Source: an uncultured Ralstonia sp. (GTDB taxonomy: Bacteria > Pseudomonadota > Gammaproteobacteria > Burkholderiales > Burkholderiaceae). Taken from it: a stretch of 34,308 nt of DNA. Position numbers and translations under genes: made by a program. Every line of letters begins with the position of its first letter. Positions within the stretch are counted from its first letter, which is position 1. The notes beneath the pieces were generated by a model. That model was not told the origin of the DNA and ran no database searches. It worked only from the letters and a program-made list of their open reading frames with translations. Location: contig CAJXMR010000035.1 in assembly GCA_913056305.1 (NCBI GenBank), positions 1 to 34,308 of the forward strand, read 5' to 3'. Positions 23,277-31,598 of this stretch are shown here, piece by piece.

Positions 23277-24107
23277 ATGGAATCCAACGCATGCGTTCGG
23301 GCGCCCAGTGCGGCTTCGTTGGGCGAATCGCCCGGCAGGGGGCGGCTGGCGGGGCGCCGCATCCTGGTGGTCGGCGGCGGGCAGCGCGTGTTCGACGCCG
23401 CCACCGATCCGATCGGCAATGGCAGGGCGGTGTCGATCCTCGCCGCGCGCGAAGGCGCGCATGTTGCAGTGGCGGACTATGACTTCGCCAGCGCGCGCGA
23501 GACGGTTCGGCGGATCACGGAGGATGGCAATCGCGCCTTCGCCATCCAGGCCGACATCACCAACGAGGGCGACGTGCGCCGGATGATCGGCGAGGCGGTG
23601 TCCGGTCTGGGTGGCCTCGACGGCATGGTGCTCAATGTCGGCATCACGTGCCAGACGGGGCTGCACAGCTTCGCGCTCGACGAATGGGACCGCGTGCTCA
23701 ACACCAACCTGCGCGGCCCGATGCTGTGCTGCCGCCACGGTCTTGACCGCATGGAGGACGGTGCCTCGATCCTCTTCGTCTCATCCATTGCCGCCAAGCG
23801 GGCGGGCTCGCAGCTCGTTCCGTACGACGCCTCCAAGGCCGGGCTGGCGGGGCTTGCCCGGCATGTGGCAATGGAGGGCACGCGGCGCGGCATCCGCGTG
23901 AACACGGTGATGCCCGGCTTGATCGACACCCCGCTGGGGCGGCTGACCACCGCCGGCCGCCCGGAGCGCGGCGCCGTTGCGGGGCCCTTCGGCCGGCACG
24001 CCACTGCATGGGAAGTCGCCTACGCGATCCTCTTCTTTCTATCCGACGAGAGCGTCTACATCACCGCCCAGACGCTGGCGGTGGATGCCGGCATCACTGG
24101 CCTATAA
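23277..24107 (+). CDS. Short-chain dehydrogenase/reductase
   Basis: A 276-residue SDR with NAD(P) fold. The glycine motif is split: GGG (residues 33-35) and IGNG (46-49) are separated by ten residues, where classical SDRs have TGxxxGxG. The catalytic set is present: Asn119 region (LNVG), Ser168-Ser169, Tyr182 and Lys186 (PYDASK). The acidic residue after strand beta-2 (VADYD) suggests preference for NAD. The start ATG 23277 lies 19 bp after the NTF2-like stop; an earlier in-frame start overlaps that gene. It probably oxidises an alcohol or reduces a ketone made or used by its neighbours. Confidence 0.85.
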   Translation: MESNACVRAPSAASLGESPGRGRLAGRRILVVGGGQRVFDAATDPIGNGRAVSILAAREGAHVAVADYDFASARETVRRITEDGNRAFAIQADITNEGDVRRMIGEAVSGLGGLDGMVLNVGITCQTGLHSFALDEWDRVLNTNLRGPMLCCRHGLDRMEDGASILFVSSIAAKRAGSQLVPYDASKAGLAGLARHVAMEGTRRGIRVNTVMPGLIDTPLGRLTTAGRPERGAVAGPFGRHATAWEVAYAILFFLSDESVYITAQTLAVDAGITGL

Positions 24108-24123
24108 ACCAAGGGAGATTGGA

Positions 24124-24630
24124 ATGGCTCTACCTGAAGTCACGACCCACCAGGACCGCCTGCTCACGGTCAACGTCAACGAGGTGGGCTGCCTGCCGAC
24201 CGAAATGCCCGGCGTGACCATCACGCCGCTGTTTCTCGATCGCGAGAACGGCGTGTGGGTGCTGTACGGCAAGTTTGAGCCCGGCACCGTCCTGCCGACG
24301 CATTTCCATACCGGCACCGTCCATTTCTACACCACCAAGGGGGCGTGGAACTACCTAGAGTATCCGCAGGATCCGCAGACCGCAGGCAGTTATCTCTACG
24401 AGCCGGGCGGGTCCATCCACACCTTCTCGGTGCCGGCCGATGCCAAGGAAGCGGCCGAGGGCGTCATGGTGGTGTATGGCGCCAACATCAACTTCGTGAA
24501 CGGCGAGTATCACAGCATCATGGATGCCGGCGCCATCGAAGCGGCCGTGCTTGGCGCGGTGAAGGCGGGCGCCATCCCCATGCCCAAGTACATTCGCCCC
24601 AAGGGCGGGGCAGAGTTTTCCACGCTGTAA
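24124..24630 (+). CDS. Cupin of the 2,4'-dihydroxyacetophenone dioxygenase family
   Basis: A 168-residue single-domain cupin. Cupin motif 1 reads PGTVLPTHFHTGTVHFYTTKG (24289 onward) with His60 and His62, and a third His99 in GGSIHTFSV. The usual cupin Glu is absent, so the metal site is three-His, as in 2,4'-dihydroxyacetophenone dioxygenase (DAD), which cleaves that ketone to 4-hydroxybenzoate and formate. The overall sequence resembles DAD-family proteins; the true substrate may differ. GGGAG precedes ATG 24124, 16 bp after the SDR stop, so it is the third gene of the operon. Confidence 0.8.
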   Translation: MALPEVTTHQDRLLTVNVNEVGCLPTEMPGVTITPLFLDRENGVWVLYGKFEPGTVLPTHFHTGTVHFYTTKGAWNYLEYPQDPQTAGSYLYEPGGSIHTFSVPADAKEAAEGVMVVYGANINFVNGEYHSIMDAGAIEAAVLGAVKAGAIPMPKYIRPKGGAEFSTL

Positions 24631-24688
24631 GCCGCAACGTCAGATGCAGGACCAGGCCATCGCGCGATGGCCTTTCCCGCGCTGTCCT

Positions 24689-25399
24689 TCAACTGGCCAG
24701 CAGGCGCAGCGCCTCCTTGTCGAGCAGCGTTACGCGCCCATAGTCGAGGCGAAGGATGCCCTTGGCCTCCCATTCCTTGAGCTGGCGGTTCACGCTCTGC
24801 CGCGATACACCGAGCATCTGGCTCAGCTCTTCCTGCGACAGGCGCAGCCCCGCGCTCTCGTCATCGGGCACCGACCGCGCGTGAAGCTGCTGCGCGTCGA
24901 GCAGACGTCGCGCCAGCCGCATCGGAAACGGCAGCAGAATCGTCGCGTCGATCCACTCTAGCGCCCAGCGATAACGGTGGCCGATCAAGCGGACGAATTC
25001 CCGCAGGAACTTCGGCTGCTCATCGACGAGGGCGTGGAACGCGGTGGCCGGGACGACCAGCAGTTCGCTATCGATGACGGCGCGGGTGTCGTACACACGC
25101 GGCGCGTTCATCAGCAGCGATACCTCGCCAAACCACTGCCCCGGTTCGATCATGCCCAGCATGGCTTCGCGGCCGCTTGCCGCCGTTGTGCTGACGCGGA
25201 TCCTGCCGCGCTCCAGGTAGAACAGCGCGTCCGGCGCCGAGCCGTAGGTAAAGAGCACGTCGCCCTTGGCCAGGCGCCGGCGTCCTGCATGGGCGCGCAG
25301 CAAGGACGCCAGCTCCTCCGATAGGGCGGGGACTGCGGGCTCAGGTGAACCGATGGGGGCTTCTCGCATGGGGTTGGTGTGTGCTGTCGGGGCCAGCAC
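24689..25399 (-). CDS. Crp/Fnr-family transcriptional regulator
   Basis: A 236-residue regulator: a cyclic-nucleotide-binding-like beta barrel (about 35-145; GDVLFTYGSAPDALFYLERG, EPGQWFGEVSLLMNAPRVYD) and a Crp-type helix-turn-helix (about 165-235; LSQEELSQMLGVSRQSVNRQ). The phosphate-binding segment GEVSLL...PR keeps the Glu and Arg of cAMP-binding proteins, so a nucleotide ligand is possible. No Fnr-type Cys cluster is present. The start is uncertain: GTG 25399 has AGGA upstream, ATG 25369 has none. It is divergent from the MFS transporter and convergent with the cupin operon, and may control either. Confidence 0.85.
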   Translation of the reverse strand: MLAPTAHTNPMREAPIGSPEPAVPALSEELASLLRAHAGRRRLAKGDVLFTYGSAPDALFYLERGRIRVSTTAASGREAMLGMIEPGQWFGEVSLLMNAPRVYDTRAVIDSELLVVPATAFHALVDEQPKFLREFVRLIGHRYRWALEWIDATILLPFPMRLARRLLDAQQLHARSVPDDESAGLRLSQEELSQMLGVSRQSVNRQLKEWEAKGILRLDYGRVTLLDKEALRLLAS

Positions 25400-25492
25400 A
25401 AGAATAGGTTCCTGCCCGGTATTTCACAGGGTTTTGCGTGGCCGCTCCAAGCAGGGTTAGCCCTCATGGGAGAGTGCCAATCGGCGACAGTC

Positions 25493-25522
25493 TTGCCGGC
25501 GCGGCAACGTCAATATTTGACG
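25493..25522. promoter_or_regulatory. Two abutting perfect 15-bp palindromes upstream of the MFS gene
   Basis: TTGCCG-GCG-CGGCAA (25493-25507) is directly followed by CGTCAA-TAT-TTGACG (25508-25522), both with perfect 6-bp arms and 3-bp centres. They lie 38 bp before the MFS start in the divergent region with the Crp-type gene. They look like operator sites; the binding protein is not known. Confidence 0.6.
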
Positions 25523-25560
25523 GCCCCTATCGACTCCAGGCGCATCAGCGAGGCCCCACG

Positions 25561-26907
25561 ATGACCGCAACCCGAGACGTTCCGCCCACCCGCAACCGCA
25601 CTGCCACGGCGGATGATGCCCTGTTCCGCAAGATCGGCTGGCGCCTGCTGCCGCTGCTGTGCGTCTGCTACCTCTTCAACTACCTGGACCGGACCAACGT
25701 TGGGTTTGCGCAGTTGCAATTGCGCGAGCAGCTTGGCTTTGGCGACACCGTATTCGGGCTCGGGGCGAGCATCTTCTTTCTCGGGTACGCCGTCTTTGAA
25801 GTGCCGAGCAACATGCTGCTCGCTCGCATTGGCGTTCGTGCGACCTTGCTCCGCATCATGAGTCTGTGGGGGCTGGCGTCCGCTGCCATGGTGTTCGTGA
25901 CCACGCCGACGCAGTTCTATGGGCTGCGTTTCCTGATCGGCGTGTTCGAGGCCGGTTTTGCGCCCGGCGTGCTGTACTACCTGACGCTGTGGTTCCCGAA
26001 GCAGCGCCTCGCACAGGCGACCGCCCTGTTCTTCATGGCCTATGGCATGGCTCCGATCGTGGCTGGCCCGGCGGCGGGGGCGATCATGACCTACCTGAAT
26101 GGCGTTGGGCAACTGCAGGGGTGGCAATGGCTGTTCCTGCTCGAAGGGATTCCCTGCGTGTTGCTGGGTATCGTCGCCTTCCACGTGCTCCCCAACCGGC
26201 CCGCCGATGCGCCGTGGTTGAGCGCTAACGAGCGCGATCGCCTGCAGGCGCTTCTGCTGGATGGCAACGCCGGCCGGCCGGGCAGCCACGTGGGCGGGCT
26301 GGTCGATGCTTTGAGCGACCTGCGCGTGTGGGTGCTCGGCTTCGTCTCGTTCCTCGTGATCCTGGGTGTCTATGCGCTCGCGTTTTGGAGCCCCACCATG
26401 TTGAAAGGCATGGGGCTCACCGTCATGCAGGTCGGCCTGTATTCGGCGCTGCCTGCAGTCTGCGGCGTGGCGGGCGCCATCCTTGTTGGCAGGCATTCGG
26501 ACCGCACGGGCGAGCGCCGCTGGCACTTCGGGCTTGCCGCGCTGGCGGGGGCGGCGGGATTGGTGCTCGCCAGTGCATTTCCGACCAACGCCGGCATGGC
26601 CGTTCTTTGCCTGGCGCTGGCTTCCGCCGGCATCTCCAGCGCGTTCACGGTGCTCTGGGCGATGCCGGGAAGCCTCCTTGGGGGCCAGAGCGCCGCGGCC
26701 GGCATCGCCATCATCAGTACGATTGGTGGCAGCGCGGGCATGGTCGCGCCGGTGGCGGTGGGCGCCATCAAGGCGGCAACCGGCGGGTTCACGCTGAGCC
26801 TGTATCTGCTGAGCTTCGCCTTGGTGATAGCGGCGGTGATTCTCATGGCGTTCTTCCGGCCGGGGCGCGCGTTTTCCGGTGCGCGGAATCTCTCTGAGGC
26901 GCGGTAG
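25561..26907 (+). CDS. MFS transporter of the anion:cation symporter type
   Basis: A 448-residue major facilitator with 12 predicted helices. The N-terminal YLFNYLDRTNVGFAQLQL is the signature of the ACS family (tartrate, glucarate, phthalate and hydroxybenzoate-type organic acid importers), and the loop 8-9 motif GRHSDRTGERRWH is also typical. It should import an organic anion by proton symport. The start at 25561 sits just before the family-conserved part; earlier in-frame starts run through the palindromes. The nearby DAD-like operon makes an aromatic acid or its precursor a reasonable substrate guess. The gene ends at a bidirectional terminator. Confidence 0.88.
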   Translation: MTATRDVPPTRNRTATADDALFRKIGWRLLPLLCVCYLFNYLDRTNVGFAQLQLREQLGFGDTVFGLGASIFFLGYAVFEVPSNMLLARIGVRATLLRIMSLWGLASAAMVFVTTPTQFYGLRFLIGVFEAGFAPGVLYYLTLWFPKQRLAQATALFFMAYGMAPIVAGPAAGAIMTYLNGVGQLQGWQWLFLLEGIPCVLLGIVAFHVLPNRPADAPWLSANERDRLQALLLDGNAGRPGSHVGGLVDALSDLRVWVLGFVSFLVILGVYALAFWSPTMLKGMGLTVMQVGLYSALPAVCGVAGAILVGRHSDRTGERRWHFGLAALAGAAGLVLASAFPTNAGMAVLCLALASAGISSAFTVLWAMPGSLLGGQSAAAGIAIISTIGGSAGMVAPVAVGAIKAATGGFTLSLYLLSFALVIAAVILMAFFRPGRAFSGARNLSEAR

Positions 26908-26953
26908 GCAGGGGCGGTATCGGCGTGCCAGCGCGGGGTGGACCCGCACAATA

Positions 26954-26978
26954 AAACGCCCGGCAGAACCGGGCGTTT
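26954..26978. terminator. Bidirectional terminator between MFS and APC permease genes
   Basis: A perfect 10-bp stem AAACGCCCGG / CCGGGCGTTT with a CAGAA loop; A and T tracts on both sides let it serve both convergent genes. Confidence 0.88.
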
Positions 26979-27005
26979 GTACCATCAATCACGTCAGCGC
27001 AGTGC

Positions 27006-28640
27006 TCAGACACCTTGCGGCATACCACCCGCCGCCTGCTTGCCAGCGCGTGCCGGCGCGTCGTCATGCACGTGCTCGACCTCGTCCAGGTAGCGCGTAT
27101 GCCAGCCGCTGGCCACGCCCCACTTGTAGAAGACCAGCGACACCGCGGCCACGATCACCATGTCCCAGCCGTACGGGAGCAGCCCCAGGCCGCCAAACTC
27201 CTTGCTGCCGATGTACGACAGCACGGCGATGGACGGCAGGTAGCCGATCATCCACCAGGCGCCCCCCAGCTCGCGCTTGAAGTCGGGCCAGCCGGCCTTG
27301 GCCTGGTAGTAGAAGTACACCGGCAGGGCCACCAGCATCAGCAGGATGATCTCGCCGGTCAGCGGCCACTTGGCCCAGTACAGGATGAGCGAGGCGCAGA
27401 CGAAGGCGAACGGCGCGATGAGCGACAGGCCAGCCAGGCGCAGCGGGCGATGCAGGCCGGGCGAGCTCTTGCGCAGCGACATCACGCTGATCGGGCCCGT
27501 CAGGTATGAGATGACAGTGGCCACGCCAATGACGGCCGCCAGCGCACCCCAGCCGCGGAAGAAGAACAGGAAGACGAACGACACCGCCAGGTTGAACCAC
27601 ATGGCCGGACGCGACACGCCATAGAGCGGGTGCACGCGGCCGAAGATGGCCGGCAGGGTGTTGTTGCGCTCCATCGCGTAGATCATGCGCGTGGTGGTGG
27701 CCATGTAGGTGGCGCCGGTGCCCGACGGGCTCACGAACGCATCCAGGTACAGCACGATGGCCAGCCAGTTCAGGTTGAGCGCAATCGCCAGTTGGGCGAA
27801 CGGCGAATGGAAGTCGATGCCGTGCCAGCCGTGGGCGGCCAGTGCCTCGGGCGGCACCGCGCCCAGGAAGGCCACCTGCAGGCCCACGTAGATCACGGCG
27901 GCGATCAGGATCGAGCCGATCACCGCCAGCGGCACGTTGCGGCCCGGGTTGCGCGCTTCACCGGCCAGATTGATCGGGCTCTGGAAGCCGTTGAAGCTGA
28001 ACACGATGCCGCAGGTGGCGATGGCGGTCAGCACCGACGACCAGCCGTACGGCGCAAAGGCGGCCGATTCCGTGCCGCCAAAGTTGGACGGGTGGAAGCC
28101 GGCGGCGATCAGCGCCACGGCGGTCAGCCCCGGAATCACGAATTTGAACATCGTGATGGCCGTGTTGGCCTTGGCAAACGCCTTCACGCCCCAGTAGTTG
28201 ATCAGGAAGTACACGATGACCAGCACGGCGGAGAGCACCAGCCCCAGCTGCGTCAGCTCGCCATGCTGGAACAGCGACTGCGCCCACGGCCAGGGCCACG
28301 TGCTCATGTACTGGATCGATGCCTCGGCCTCGACCGGGATCACGGTCACGATGGCGATCCAGTTGGCCCAGGCGGCCACGAAGCCCACCAGCGAGCCGTG
28401 CGAGTAGCGCGCATAGCGCACCATGCCGCCCGACTCGGGGAACATCGCGCCCAGCTCCGCATACGTTAGCGCGATCGCCAGGATGACGACCGCGCCGATG
28501 ATCCATGTGAAGATGGCCGCGGGGCCCGCCACGTGGGCGGCGCGTCCGGCACCGAACAGCCAGCCCGAACCGATGATCGAGCCCAGGCCGGTCAGCATCA
28601 GGGGCCAGGCGCCCAGGTTGCGTTGTACGTGTTTTTCCAA
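27006..28640 (-). CDS. APC-family amino-acid permease
   Basis: A 544-residue inner-membrane protein with about 12-14 helices. The helix-1 motif GLGSIIGSGWLFGAGRAA is the broken substrate-binding helix of APC amino-acid transporters; ESGGMVRYARYSHGSLVGF and the conserved GEARNPGRNVPLA loop support the family. The closest style is the proton-coupled aspartate/glutamate permease branch; the substrate cannot be fixed. The start is the TTG at 28640, with GGTGGAG seven bases upstream. A hydrophilic, acidic-basic tail (HVHDDAPARAGKQ) ends the protein. It is a single-gene unit convergent with the MFS gene. Confidence 0.85.
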   Translation of the reverse strand: MEKHVQRNLGAWPLMLTGLGSIIGSGWLFGAGRAAHVAGPAAIFTWIIGAVVILAIALTYAELGAMFPESGGMVRYARYSHGSLVGFVAAWANWIAIVTVIPVEAEASIQYMSTWPWPWAQSLFQHGELTQLGLVLSAVLVIVYFLINYWGVKAFAKANTAITMFKFVIPGLTAVALIAAGFHPSNFGGTESAAFAPYGWSSVLTAIATCGIVFSFNGFQSPINLAGEARNPGRNVPLAVIGSILIAAVIYVGLQVAFLGAVPPEALAAHGWHGIDFHSPFAQLAIALNLNWLAIVLYLDAFVSPSGTGATYMATTTRMIYAMERNNTLPAIFGRVHPLYGVSRPAMWFNLAVSFVFLFFFRGWGALAAVIGVATVISYLTGPISVMSLRKSSPGLHRPLRLAGLSLIAPFAFVCASLILYWAKWPLTGEIILLMLVALPVYFYYQAKAGWPDFKRELGGAWWMIGYLPSIAVLSYIGSKEFGGLGLLPYGWDMVIVAAVSLVFYKWGVASGWHTRYLDEVEHVHDDAPARAGKQAAGGMPQGV

Positions 28641-29001
28641 GGGGAGTCTCCACCCCGGCGAGTTGGAGGCTCGTCAGGGCATGGCGGCTTGCTTACCAGT
28701 CCGCTTAGTTCTACCGAGGCAGTGCCGGTTTGGCCCTGCCCACCGCTTTGCCGGCGGATGTCGCCCGCAAAACATGCGCGTGCTTGGCCGACGTGGAGCG
28801 TCGGTTGCACCCGGCCCGGTCGCGCTGAAGACGGGGCAGGTGCCACCGTTTTCCAGGGGGATTCGCGATAGAGTGTGCAACGCAGTGCAGGGTTGAGCAC
28901 AGCGCTGCACCATTTCCGTGCGCGCGCAATGGGGCGCAATGATAGCGAAATCGTTACGGGTTGCACCGCCTTTTCCGAACTTTCTTCACAATTTGTTCAC
29001 A
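28641..29001. other. 361-bp divergent intergenic region between APC permease and MATE genes
   Basis: No gene was recognised. Several GC-rich inverted repeats are present, the clearest being CCGACG-TGGAG-CGTCGG (28788-28804), so the permease mRNA may have a long structured leader. No known riboswitch consensus could be matched. Just before the MATE start the octamer TTCACAAT occurs twice with an 11-bp period (28985-28992, 28996-29003). Confidence 0.45.
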
Positions 29002-30357
29002 ATGCAGCACACGGATGTCACATTGGTAGCACCTGAGTCACCGGCGCGGTGGCACCGGCGTGTCCTGCTGCTCGCTTTTCCCATCGTCCTGGCCAATTTG
29101 ACGCAGCCGATCCTCTCCGCGGTGGATACGGCGGTGGCGGGGCATTTGCCCGGGCCGGAATACCTGGGCGGCGTGGCGCTCGGGGGCGTGTTCTTCAACT
29201 TCGTGTTCTGGGGCTTCGGCTTCTTGCGCATGGGCACCACGGGGCTGGTGTCGCAGGCGCACGGTGCAGGCGATGAGCGGGCGCTGCGGGCCAGCGTGGT
29301 GCGGGCGCTGGTCCTGGCGTTATGGATCGGCGCGGTGCTGCTGGTGCTGCAGGGGCCGGCCATCCGCATGACGCTGGCGCTGCTGGGGGCAAGCGAGGCG
29401 GTCACGCACATGGCCGATGCCTACTGCCACGCCCGCATCTGGTCGGCGCCGTTCGCGCTGGCCAACTACGTGGTGCTGGGCACGCTGCTGGGCCGTCAGC
29501 AGGTGCGGCGCGCGCTGCTGCTGCAGGTGCTGATCAACCTGGTCAACATGGGGGCGGTGCTGGGGCTTGTGCTGGGCGCCGGCCTGGGCGTGGGCGGCAT
29601 CGGCGCGGCCACGGCCATTGCGGACATGGCAGGCTTCGCGCTGGGCATGACGCTGCTGTGGCTGCAACGGCCGCTGGGTTTGCCGCCGATGACGCGTGCG
29701 GAGCTGCTGGCGCGCGACGCATGGCGCCGCCTGATGGGCCTGAACACCGACATCTTCCTGCGCACGCTGTGCCTGCTGACCGCGTTCGGCTGGTTTGCCC
29801 ACGCGGGCGCGCAGCAGGGCGATGTGATCCTGGCGGCCAATGCGCTGCTGCTCAACTTCCTGACCTTCATGGCCTATGGGCTCGATGGTTTTGCACACGC
29901 GGCGGAGGCGCTGGTGGGCGCGGCGCTGGGCGCGCGCGACCGCGAAGCGCTGCGCTCGGCCATTCGCGTGTCGACGCTGTGGTCGGTGATCGGGGCGGGG
30001 CTGTTCTCGCTGGCGTATGCCATGGGGGGCGCCGCCATCATTGGCGGGCTGACCGACCAGCCGGCGGTGCGGGAGGCTGCCCGCCACTACCTGGTGTGGG
30101 CGGCGTTGCTGCCGGTGGTGTCGGTGTGGGGCTTCCAGTTCGACGGCGTGTTCATCGGCGCCACGCGCACGCGTGAGCTGCTGCTGACGATGGCGGGTTC
30201 GGCGGTGGTGTTCTGGCTGCTGGCGGTCACGCTGCAGCCGCGCTGGGGCAACCACGGGCTGTGGTTTGCCATGCTGGCGTTCATGGCGTTGCGTGGGGTG
30301 TCGCTGGGGGCGCTGCTGCCGCGGGTGTGGCGGGCGCCACAGGTGCGGGCAACCTAG
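29002..30357 (+). CDS. MATE-family efflux transporter (DinF-like)
   Basis: A 451-residue exporter with 12 predicted helices. The N-terminal helix AFPIVLANLTQPILSAVDTA with VAGHL, and GFLRMGTTGLVSQAHGAGDE in helix 2-3, fit the DinF branch of MATE transporters, which expel cationic drugs or oxidised metabolites by proton or sodium antiport. The start ATG 29002 is chosen because it precedes the first conserved segment by only about 25 residues; no ribosome site is visible before it, so an earlier start (28918) cannot be ruled out. The stop codon lies within the terminator hairpin. Confidence 0.88.
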   Translation: MQHTDVTLVAPESPARWHRRVLLLAFPIVLANLTQPILSAVDTAVAGHLPGPEYLGGVALGGVFFNFVFWGFGFLRMGTTGLVSQAHGAGDERALRASVVRALVLALWIGAVLLVLQGPAIRMTLALLGASEAVTHMADAYCHARIWSAPFALANYVVLGTLLGRQQVRRALLLQVLINLVNMGAVLGLVLGAGLGVGGIGAATAIADMAGFALGMTLLWLQRPLGLPPMTRAELLARDAWRRLMGLNTDIFLRTLCLLTAFGWFAHAGAQQGDVILAANALLLNFLTFMAYGLDGFAHAAEALVGAALGARDREALRSAIRVSTLWSVIGAGLFSLAYAMGGAAIIGGLTDQPAVREAARHYLVWAALLPVVSVWGFQFDGVFIGATRTRELLLTMAGSAVVFWLLAVTLQPRWGNHGLWFAMLAFMALRGVSLGALLPRVWRAPQVRAT

Positions 30358-30390
30358 GGTCTGCTCGTATATGAAGCAGACCCTAGGCTT
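30353..30390 (+). terminator. Terminator hairpin overlapping the MATE stop codon
   Basis: A perfect 13-bp stem CCTAGGGTCTGCT (30353-30365) / AGCAGACCCTAGG (30375-30387) with a 9-base loop, followed by CTTT. The stop TAG (30355-30357) is inside the left arm, so terminating ribosomes should affect its folding. Confidence 0.75.
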
Positions 30391-30515
30391 TCCGCTATTC
30401 CGGCAACAGCGCTTTTTACTGTGGAACCTTGTTCAGCAAGGCTTTGCGGATTGTTCAGGGCCGACCGGGTAGGGCGTGCCCTCCCCTGGCTTGGCGGGGT
30501 CGAGAGCAGCGGGTG

Positions 30516-31424
30516 TCAGGTCGGGGGGGGGGCAAGGACAGTGGGATCCGGCATTTCCGTAGCCCGTCGCATCAGCCACGCGCAGAACCTGTCCACCTTG
30601 CTGCTGCGCTGCAAACGCTGCTTAGCGACATAGCGATTGCCGCTATCGCCAAAACCCAGTGGCGCCACCAGCCGGCCGCTTTGCAGATCGTCGATCACCA
30701 AGTGCCAAGGCGCCACGCAAACGCCCAATCCACCTACGGCGGCCTGCAGCGTGAAATAGTAATGCTCGAATTCCTGCCCACTGGCTTTGGGGGGCTGACT
30801 TCCCATCCGCTGCGCCCAGAGCGGCCAGGCATCCTGCCTCGTGCGGGTGCGCAGCAGCAGCTTGCCGGGCAGGTCGGCGGGCGTGTCCAGGCGGAGCTTG
30901 GCGGCCAACCCGGGGGATAGCACCGGGCCAAGCCATTCAGGAAATAGCGTATGGGTCAAAACCCGCTCCGAGGGCTGGCCATCGTCCATGGTGATGACCA
31001 CGTCATAACGCTCGCGCTCGACATCCACCGCGCGCTCGGCCGCACTCAGCCGCACATCGATGTCCGGATAGGCCGCGTTGAATTCATAAAGTCGCGGAAT
31101 CAACCAGCGCATCGTAAAGGTGCTGAAGCACGACACATCGAGCGTGCTTCCTGGTTCGTCGGCCACCGCCCGTACCGCTGTCTCGATCTGGTCCAGCGCG
31201 ACGGATATGGCCGGCAATAGCAGTCGGCCCGCGTCGGTGAGCGCGGGACTGTGTTTGGTCCCCTCGAACAACGCTACGCCGAGCGCGTCTTCGAGTTGCC
31301 GCACCTGCCGGCTGATGGCTCCTGGCGTCACCGCAAGTTCGTCGGCGGCGGCCGTCATGCGGCCGAGCCGGCCGGCGGCTTCGAAGGCGCGCAGAGCATT
31401 CAGAGGGGGTAGGCGACGTTTCAC
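30516..31424 (-). CDS. LysR-family transcriptional regulator (GcvA-like)
   Basis: A 302-residue LysR protein: N-terminal winged helix (residues 5-65; PPLNALRAFEAAGRLGRMTA, VTPGAISRQVRQLEDALGV) and a periplasmic-binding-protein-like effector domain (about 90-290). PPLNALRAFEAAGR is typical of the GcvA-type subgroup. It is divergent from the tautomerase gene with an operator-like dyad between, so it probably controls that enzyme. The last codons include a run of ten G on the plus strand (30523-30532), which encodes a Pro-rich end (APPPT); length change there would alter only the extreme C-terminus. Confidence 0.88.
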   Translation of the reverse strand: MKRRLPPLNALRAFEAAGRLGRMTAAADELAVTPGAISRQVRQLEDALGVALFEGTKHSPALTDAGRLLLPAISVALDQIETAVRAVADEPGSTLDVSCFSTFTMRWLIPRLYEFNAAYPDIDVRLSAAERAVDVERERYDVVITMDDGQPSERVLTHTLFPEWLGPVLSPGLAAKLRLDTPADLPGKLLLRTRTRQDAWPLWAQRMGSQPPKASGQEFEHYYFTLQAAVGGLGVCVAPWHLVIDDLQSGRLVAPLGFGDSGNRYVAKQRLQRSSKVDRFCAWLMRRATEMPDPTVLAPPPT

Positions 31425-31430
31425 TATTTG

Positions 31431-31461
31431 ATTTTATTGCACATAGATGCGGCAATTAAAT
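31431..31461. promoter_or_regulatory. LysR-type operator dyad between lysR and tautomerase genes
   Basis: ATTTTATTGC (31431-31440) and GCAATTAAAT (31452-31461) are inverted copies matching at 9 of 10 positions with an 11-bp spacer. Downstream, TATAAA at 31488-31493 is a likely -10 of the tautomerase gene with a poor -35, as expected for a LysR-activated promoter. Confidence 0.65.
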
Positions 31462-31598
31462 CGCTTTTTGGCGCGAAGGGTGATCAGTATAAATGTTGCT
31501 TGATTGCTCGGCCTGATGGCTTTTGATTGAGGGGCGCAAGGATGGTCTGCGCCCGGGTGGCCGAGCATGTCCTTTGCCTATTTTTGAGGAAAAATCAA

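Noticed and set aside
25508-25522. CGTCAATATTTGACG as an Fnr or Crp site for the adjacent Crp-type regulator
   Set aside because: The half-sites point the other way from TTGAT-N4-ATCAA and TGTGA-N6-TCACA, so it was reported only as an unassigned palindrome.
28641-28930. Glycine, guanidine or yybP-type riboswitch before the APC permease
   Set aside because: Short similar-looking strings occur, but the conserved cores of these riboswitches could not be assembled in order.
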